From contig PNIE01000018.1 in the NCBI GenBank assembly GCA_002877875.1, positions 1 to 6,345 of the forward strand: DNA of 6,345 nucleotides, in the 5' to 3' direction. Position 1 is the first letter of the stretch, and every line of letters starts with the position of its first letter. The stretch comes from Caldimicrobium thiodismutans (GTDB lineage: Bacteria; Desulfobacterota; Thermodesulfobacteria; Thermodesulfobacteriales; Thermodesulfobacteriaceae). The position numbers and the translations under genes are program-made. Of the stretch, positions 1-4,101 are shown piece after piece. The notes beneath the pieces were generated by a model. It did not search any database and was not told where the DNA came from. It worked only from the letters and a program-made list of their open reading frames with translations.

Positions 1-696
1 GGAAGAGCCATTGCAATTGAACTTGCTAAAGCTGGGGCTGAAGTAATTGTAAATTATCTTGGATCAGAGGAGAAGGCTAAAGAAGTGGTGAAAGAGATTG
101 AAAGTATGGGTAAAAGAGCTCATCTTTCTCGTTTTGATGTCTCAAATTCTGAAGAAGTAAAAAAGGCTATTAAGGAACTTGAAGAAAAATTGGGAACTAT
201 TCATATTTTGGTTAACAATGCAGGTATCACAAGAGATGCCCTATTTTTGCGTTTAAAAGAGGAAGATTGGGAGATCGTTTTAAGAACCAACCTTTTTTCT
301 GCTTTTTATGTAACTCAGGCGGTTTTACCTATGATGCTAAAGGCAAGGTGGGGTAGAATTATTAATATCTCCTCTGTAGTTGCTTTTACAGGAAATCCAG
401 GACAGGTTAACTATGCCTCTGCTAAAGCTGGACTTATTGGCTTTACTAAGGCTTTAGCCCTGGAAGTTGCCGGACGAAATATCACGGTGAATGCTATTGC
501 TCCTGGCTATATTGAAACTGATATGACAGAGAAACTTCCGGAAAAAGTAAAGGAGGCCTTTCTTCAGGAAATTCCCTTAAAAAGGGCGGGTCTCCCTGAA
601 GAAGTAGCCTATCTAACAGTCTTTCTTGCTAGTGATAAAGCCTCTTACATTACAGGTTCTGTTTTTCACATTAATGGTGGACTTTATAGAGGATAG
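1..696 (+). CDS. fabG: 3-oxoacyl-[acyl-carrier-protein] reductase FabG (5' end outside window)
   Basis: This is a short-chain dehydrogenase/reductase that performs the NADPH-dependent reduction of 3-oxoacyl-ACP in type II fatty acid synthesis, in the cytoplasm. The frame is open from base 1, which encodes GRAIAIELAKAG, the end of the Rossmann TGxxxGIG cofactor loop. About 17 N-terminal residues are therefore missing compared with the 244-residue E. coli protein. Counting from the window edge, NNAG is at 72-75 and the active-site residues are Asn97, Ser125, Tyr138 and Lys142 (YASAK). Arg116 and Arg159 sit where E. coli FabG has its ACP-contacting arginines. The C-terminus (INGG followed by LYRG) is typical of FabG. 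A GTG at 85 is an internal valine, not the start. The gene ends 11 nt before rtcA and heads the visible operon. Family membership is very secure. FabG rather than another SDR is supported by the close match around the catalytic site, but gene neighbours upstream are not visible. Confidence 0.93.
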   Translation, partial: GRAIAIELAKAGAEVIVNYLGSEEKAKEVVKEIESMGKRAHLSRFDVSNSEEVKKAIKELEEKLGTIHILVNNAGITRDALFLRLKEEDWEIVLRTNLFSAFYVTQAVLPMMLKARWGRIINISSVVAFTGNPGQVNYASAKAGLIGFTKALALEVAGRNITVNAIAPGYIETDMTEKLPEKVKEAFLQEIPLKRAGLPEEVAYLTVFLASDKASYITGSVFHINGGLYRG

Positions 697-700
697 GTGA
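695..700 (+). promoter_or_regulatory. Ribosome binding site of rtcA
   Basis: AGGTGA overlaps the fabG stop codon and lies 7 nt before the GTG at 708. It fixes that GTG as the rtcA start, since no ATG or TTG is available in frame between the fabG stop and 708. Confidence 0.7.
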
Positions 701-707
701 GAAACTG

Positions 708-1769
708 GTGCTCTTTATAGATGGCTCCTATGGAGAAGGAGGAGGTCAGGTCTTAAGAACTGCTCTTGCCCTCTCAGCTATTCTCCAAAAACCTTTTAAG
801 ATGATTAACCTTAGGGCCAAACGACCAAAGCCTGGCTTACAACCTCAACACCTTGCCTGTGTAAGAGCTATAAAAGAGATAACCTCAGCAGAAACCAAAG
901 GTGATGAACTTTATTCAGAGGAGCTAATCTTCACTCCCAAGAAAAAGCCTCCAAGGGGATTCTATACCTTTGATATAGGTACAGCAGGGGCAACTACTCT
1001 TCTTTTTCAGACCCTTCTTTATCCCTTAGCTCTCTCAGAAGGAGGTGAAGTTCTCTTAAAAGGGGGAACCCACGTCCCCTTCTCGCCTCCCTATCATTAT
1101 CTCGAATATGTTTATCTCCCCATAATTTCTCTTTTTGGATTCAAAGTAAGTCTTTTTCTTGAAAAGGCCGGTTTTTATCCTAAAGGAGGTGGAATTATAA
1201 GAGCGCGCATAGAGAAGGCCCAAAACTTTCATCTTCCTTTTTTTGAAAAGGGCTTTATTCCTGAAAAAATTTATCTTATAAGCCTTATTAGCGAAGATCT
1301 ACCCTCTCACATCTTGGAAAGACAGGCTAAAGCTGCTATAGAGCTTCTATCTCAAAGAGGGTTATCCTGTGAAAAGCTTTGTGAAGTCCTCTATGAAAAA
1401 GTAAAAAGTATCTCTCCTGGAACTATGCTTTTTATTTATGCCACTTCTCAGAACAAAAGAGTTGGTTTTACGGCCTTGGGGAAAAAGGGCCTTCCTGCAG
1501 AAAAGGTTGGGAAAAACTCGGCTGAAGAGTTTCTTAACTTTTTAAAAAGTTCTGCCCAATTGGAAGAATATATGGGAGATCAAATCCTTTTGCCAGCAAG
1601 CCTTGTCCTTGAATTTAAAGAGAAGGGCTATTTTACCTTCGAAGTCTCAAAAATTACCGGCCATCTTCTAACTCAGGCCTTTTTAATTCCTCAATTTTTA
1701 CCTAAAGTTAAAATTAGAGTATTGGGAAACTTAGGAGAAAAAGGGGAGGTTATCCTTGAGAGAGCATGA
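708..1769 (+). CDS. rtcA: RNA 3'-terminal phosphate cyclase RtcA
   Basis: RtcA converts an RNA 3'-phosphate to a 2',3'-cyclic phosphate in an ATP-dependent reaction through a covalent enzyme-(histidinyl)-AMP intermediate. The 353-residue product has the usual family length. Visible signatures are DGSYGEGGGQ near the N-terminus (residues 5-14, with Glu10 at the conserved acidic position), the basic RAKRPKPGLQPQHL stretch (36-49), GTAGATT (91-97), GGTHVPFSPP (119-128), FYPKGGG (156-162), DQILLP with Asp291, and GHLLT with His319. His319 aligns with the nucleophile His309 of E. coli RtcA. With the nucleophile present, this is an active-type RtcA and not an Rcl1-like non-catalytic relative. Translation starts at GTG. 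Its last 14 nt overlap the start of an RNA ligase gene, so the two are probably translationally coupled. No rtcB or rtcR is visible in the window. RtcA enzymes are also known to adenylate 5'-phosphate ends of nucleic acids, which may matter given this neighbour. Confidence 0.95.
   Translation: MLFIDGSYGEGGGQVLRTALALSAILQKPFKMINLRAKRPKPGLQPQHLACVRAIKEITSAETKGDELYSEELIFTPKKKPPRGFYTFDIGTAGATTLLFQTLLYPLALSEGGEVLLKGGTHVPFSPPYHYLEYVYLPIISLFGFKVSLFLEKAGFYPKGGGIIRARIEKAQNFHLPFFEKGFIPEKIYLISLISEDLPSHILERQAKAAIELLSQRGLSCEKLCEVLYEKVKSISPGTMLFIYATSQNKRVGFTALGKKGLPAEKVGKNSAEEFLNFLKSSAQLEEYMGDQILLPASLVLEFKEKGYFTFEVSKITGHLLTQAFLIPQFLPKVKIRVLGNLGEKGEVILERA
1743..1749 (+). promoter_or_regulatory. Ribosome binding site of the RNA ligase gene
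   Basis: GGGGAGG lies inside the 3' end of rtcA, 6 nt before the TTG at 1756. It decides the ligase start. An ATG at 1766 overlaps the rtcA stop as ATGA but is out of the ligase frame, so the TTG is the only sensible start. Confidence 0.75.
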
Positions 1770-2907
1770 AGAGCAAAAAGAGCTTTTAAAATACTTTTGG
1801 GAAAAAAATCCCTTTCTTAAAAGATATCCCTTTGAAGAGTGGGAAAGAGCTTATGAAAAGGGAAAATTGTATCTCACTATTTGGAAAGAACATGAATTCT
1901 TCCGCTTAAATAAAGAGTTTAAAAATTTCCCTGTAGGAACCTTTTTTAATGAAAATCTTCTTGTTTTAGGCTATCCTTCTATCCCAAGGATATACATTCT
2001 TAAATCAGGCCTTAAGAGGTATATGAGTTTTCCCTTTTATGCTGAGGAAAAAATAGAGGGCTATAATGTAAGAATTGTAAAGGTTGGAAAGGATATCCTT
2101 GCCTTTACAAGAAGGGGTTATATCTGCCCCTTTGCCACAGATCGCTTTGAAGATTGTTTACCAAGTCTTGCCGATCTCTTGGAAAAATACCCTGACTTTG
2201 TTGTCTGCTGTGAAGTTGCAGGCCCTGAAAATCCTTTTGTAAGTGAATGGCCTCCCTATATCAAAGAAGATATCCAATTTTTCGTCTTTGACTTTGCAAA
2301 GATAGGAAGAAAGGAATTTCTTGAAGAATCTAAAAAAATTGAACTTCTTAAGACTTATAAACTCAATCACCCAGAGATATTGGGGCCCTTTCACCCTGAA
2401 AAGGATTATGAAAAAATAAGAGACATTGTTAGAAGATATCATCAAGAAGGGAGAGAAGGGCTAGTCTTTAAGCCTGAAAAGGGAGATAGCCGAGTAAAGT
2501 ATGTTACTCCCTATTCCAATCTTATGGATCTAAAGGTAGTCTTCCCCTTTTTGGGAGAAGTTGAGCCCAATTTTATTACCCTAAGACTCATAAGACTCCT
2601 TTTAAACCTCTATGAATTTGAAGAATTCAAAGATGAGGTTTATGAAAACTTAGCAATTTATCTCTTTGATGAAGCTTTAAAAAATTTAAAAGAAAGAAAG
2701 AGTTCAGAAGAGCTCTTTAAGGTTAGATTTAAAAAAGAAGAAAACTTCCTAGCTCTACTAGCCCACTTTCGTTTAGCCAGGGTAAATATAGAAATTCTTC
2801 GGAAAACCTGGGAAAAGGGCTATCTTATAGTAGAATTTAAAAAGATTTATCCTAAGGCTACTCAATTTTGGAGCAATAAACTTGAAGGATGGGGAGAAAT
2901 TGACTGA
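1756..2907 (+). CDS. ATP-dependent RNA ligase, Rnl3 (Pab1020) family
   Basis: This is a covalent nucleotidyltransferase RNA ligase that joins a 5'-phosphate to a 3'-OH via ligase-AMP and AppRNA intermediates. The 383 residues fit the family, whose studied members are homodimers from archaea such as Methanothermobacter and Pyrococcus. The nucleotidyltransferase motifs are in order: motif I EEKIEGYNVR with nucleophile Lys99; motif Ia FTRRGY (117-122); motif III CCEVAGPENPF (151-161), whose AGPENP is characteristic; IIIa FFVFDF (175-180); IV EGLVFKP (234-240); V RVKYV (246-250, Lys248). Residues 1-90 form the N-terminal module of this family, and residues after about 265 form a helical C-terminal domain. 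The gene starts at TTG within rtcA and overlaps the next gene. All catalytic motifs are intact. It is not a T4 Rnl1 or Rnl2 type, nor a DNA ligase (no OB-fold domain follows motif V). The natural RNA substrate cannot be told from sequence. Characterised relatives can circularise RNA. Confidence 0.93.
   Translation: MREHEEQKELLKYFWEKNPFLKRYPFEEWERAYEKGKLYLTIWKEHEFFRLNKEFKNFPVGTFFNENLLVLGYPSIPRIYILKSGLKRYMSFPFYAEEKIEGYNVRIVKVGKDILAFTRRGYICPFATDRFEDCLPSLADLLEKYPDFVVCCEVAGPENPFVSEWPPYIKEDIQFFVFDFAKIGRKEFLEESKKIELLKTYKLNHPEILGPFHPEKDYEKIRDIVRRYHQEGREGLVFKPEKGDSRVKYVTPYSNLMDLKVVFPFLGEVEPNFITLRLIRLLLNLYEFEEFKDEVYENLAIYLFDEALKNLKERKSSEELFKVRFKKEENFLALLAHFRLARVNIEILRKTWEKGYLIVEFKKIYPKATQFWSNKLEGWGEID
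2870..2873 (+). promoter_or_regulatory. Candidate ribosome binding site for the siroheme gene (TTG at 2882)
   Basis: GGAG lies 8 nt before the TTG at 2882. A second TTG at 2900 has GGGGAG (2891-2896) only 3 nt upstream. The 2900 start would give a protein beginning MTEYYPIFL, closer to the usual family N-terminus. The spacing favours 2882 and the protein ends favour 2900, so the start is unresolved by 6 codons. Confidence 0.45.
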
Positions 2908-3580
2908 GTATTATCCGATTTTTCTAAAACTTAAAGATAAACTTTGCCTAGTAATTGGAGGCGGAAGGGTTGCAGAGAGAAAGGTATTAAGTCTTCTTAA
3001 ATGCGGAGCAAAAGTTAAGGTCATCTCTCCTGAGCTTACTCCTAAATTAAAGGATCTTTTTGAAAAAGGAGAGATAATTTGGGAAAAAAGGCCTTATAAA
3101 AAAGGAGATCTTGAGAGGGCCTTTCTTGTCATTGCAGCCACTAATGATCCCGTCGTTCAGGAAGAGGTCTTTAAAGAGGCAGAGGAGAAAAATATTCCTT
3201 GCAACGTGGTTGACAAGCCTGAATACTGTTCTTTTATTGTCCCTTCAACCATTGAAAGAGGAGAGCTTGTAATAGCAATTTCTACCTCAGGAGCAAGCCC
3301 TGCCCTAGCAAGAAGATTAAGAGAATTCTTAGAAACAACCTTTGGTAAAGAATATGAAATCTATCTTTCGCTTATGCGAAGGATAAGAGAAAAAATACTA
3401 AAAATGGAGCTTTCCTCAGAGGAGAAGGAAGAAAAACTTCAAAGACTTGCCCTCTCTCCCCTTCCAATCTATTTAAAATATGGAGATTTTGAATTAATTA
3501 AAACTATCCTTGAGAAAGAAGGATTTTCAGAGCTTATCTCTGATTTTTTTTCTTCTGATAAAGCCTCCAAAGATACCTAA
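2882..3580 (+). CDS. Precorrin-2 dehydrogenase / siroheme synthase N-terminal domain protein (stand-alone)
   Basis: This enzyme NAD-dependently oxidises precorrin-2 to sirohydrochlorin, and some members also insert Fe2+ to give siroheme, the cofactor of sulfite and nitrite reductases. It corresponds to the N-terminal half of CysG and to SirC/Met8p; no uroporphyrinogen methyltransferase domain is fused. Visible features are YYPIFLKL at the N-terminus, the Rossmann loop VIGGGRVAERK (24-34), AATNDP (85-90), CNVVDKPEYCSFIVPS (107-122) with Asp111 at the catalytic aspartate position of CysG/Met8p, and ISTSGASPALARRLR (133-147). A helical dimerisation region follows to residue 232, slightly longer than SirC. 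It starts at TTG 2882 or 2900, overlapping the ligase gene by 26 or 8 nt, so it is co-transcribed with rtcA and the ligase. Its last 47 bp overlap the convergent Nudix gene. Whether it also acts as ferrochelatase cannot be judged. Confidence 0.92.
   Translation: MKDGEKLTEYYPIFLKLKDKLCLVIGGGRVAERKVLSLLKCGAKVKVISPELTPKLKDLFEKGEIIWEKRPYKKGDLERAFLVIAATNDPVVQEEVFKEAEEKNIPCNVVDKPEYCSFIVPSTIERGELVIAISTSGASPALARRLREFLETTFGKEYEIYLSLMRRIREKILKMELSSEEKEEKLQRLALSPLPIYLKYGDFELIKTILEKEGFSELISDFFSSDKASKDT
3527..3551 (+). terminator. Possible intrinsic terminator inside the 3' end of the siroheme gene
   Basis: TCAGAG and CTCTGA form a 6-bp stem around a 5-nt loop (CTTAT), directly followed by eight T residues on the plus strand. 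This is the layout of a Rho-independent terminator for the four-gene plus-strand transcript. It sits before, not after, the siroheme stop codon at 3578-3580, and the minus-strand Nudix stop codon lies in its loop. The stem is short with three G-C pairs, so the efficiency is uncertain. No better plus-strand terminator is visible just downstream. Confidence 0.35.
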
Positions 3581-4094
3581 ATACCGGACTAAAGATCTCG
3601 GGGGTTTCTGAGAGCAATCTTTCAAGCTCCTCTACTTTAAAGAATCTACCTTCTATAATTTCTTGGGGATTAGGCTTGGGCTTTTTATCAGTTATTCCCA
3701 CAAAGAGGGTTATACATTCCCAGTTGGTCTCTGGGGAGGGTTTTACCTGTAAAACCTCCTCAAGCTTTACTTTAATACCTAATTCCTCTTTTAACTCTCT
3801 CTGGGCTCCATAAATCAGTGGTTCCCCAGGACCTATATGGCCTGAAGCAGAAGAACTCCAAAGGCCTGGGAACTCCTCTCTATCAAGGCTTCTTTTTTGT
3901 AAAAAAATCTCTCCTTTAGAATTAAAAAGAAAAATATGCACCGTTTTGTGATAAACTCCCTTTAGATGAATTTCTCCCCTTGGAAGGATTCCAAGGGGTT
4001 TACAATTCTCATCCACGAATTCAAGAATTTCCCTTTTAATACTCTCTGGGCTTTCCTTAGGCTTTCTTCCTCTTTTTTTAGGTAGGCTACTCAT
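3534..4094 (-). CDS. Nudix hydrolase, YfcD/IPP-isomerase-like
   Basis: This is a Nudix-fold enzyme expected to hydrolyse a nucleoside diphosphate linked to another moiety; the substrate is unknown. A complete Nudix box GX5EX7REXXEEXG lies at residues 85-107 (Gly85, Glu91, Arg99-Glu100, Glu103-Glu104, Gly106). The core resembles the YfcD/type 1 isopentenyl-diphosphate isomerase branch: an EFVDENCKPLG lead-in (25-35), His53, FPGLWSSSASGH (75-86) and WECITLF with Glu126. The isomerase catalytic Cys position (in its SVCGH) is Ser84 here, so isomerase activity is unlikely. Residues 1-20 are a basic tail containing KKRGRKPK, resembling an AT-hook. The ATG lies 7 nt after the lon stop with no Shine-Dalgarno site, so it is probably translated by reinitiation after lon. 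A GTG at codon 27 is an alternative start that would drop the tail. The 3' end overlaps the siroheme gene by 47 bp. Confidence 0.88.
   Translation of the reverse strand: MSSLPKKRGRKPKESPESIKREILEFVDENCKPLGILPRGEIHLKGVYHKTVHIFLFNSKGEIFLQKRSLDREEFPGLWSSSASGHIGPGEPLIYGAQRELKEELGIKVKLEEVLQVKPSPETNWECITLFVGITDKKPKPNPQEIIEGRFFKVEELERLLSETPEIFSPVFRYLWRLYQKKKNQR
3976..3998. repeat. Perfect 10-bp inverted repeat with 3-nt loop inside the Nudix gene
   Basis: CCCCTTGGAA (3976-3985) and TTCCAAGGGG (3989-3998) are exact reverse complements separated by GGA. The element covers Nudix codons 33 to 40 (PLGILPRG). It could form a strong RNA hairpin on either strand. On the plus strand it is followed by TTTACAATT, a poor U-tract. 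It may be a codon-driven accident, a pause or stability element in the lon-Nudix message, or a backstop for plus-strand read-through. Confidence 0.6.
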
Positions 4095-4101
4095 AACATT
4101 A

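Noticed and set aside
85..696. A 203-codon frame starting with GTG at 85 as the full fabG gene
   Set aside because: The frame is open from base 1 and encodes the conserved GRAIAIELAKAG segment of FabG, so the gene begins before the window.
1766..1769. ATGA stop-start junction as the ligase start
   Set aside because: The ATG is not in the ligase frame. The TTG at 1756 has an excellent Shine-Dalgarno site and is in frame.
2158..2445. 95-codon minus-strand open frame
   Set aside because: It lies wholly inside the ligase gene opposite its catalytic motifs, has no recognisable domain and no credible ribosome site.
1756..2907. ATP-dependent DNA ligase or mRNA capping enzyme
   Set aside because: Motif I KIEGYNVR, AGPENPF and the long N-terminal module fit the Rnl3 RNA ligase family. 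No OB-fold domain follows motif V.
3534..4094. Type 1 isopentenyl-diphosphate isomerase
   Set aside because: The overall pattern is similar, but the catalytic Cys position is Ser84 and the Nudix box is a full hydrolase consensus.
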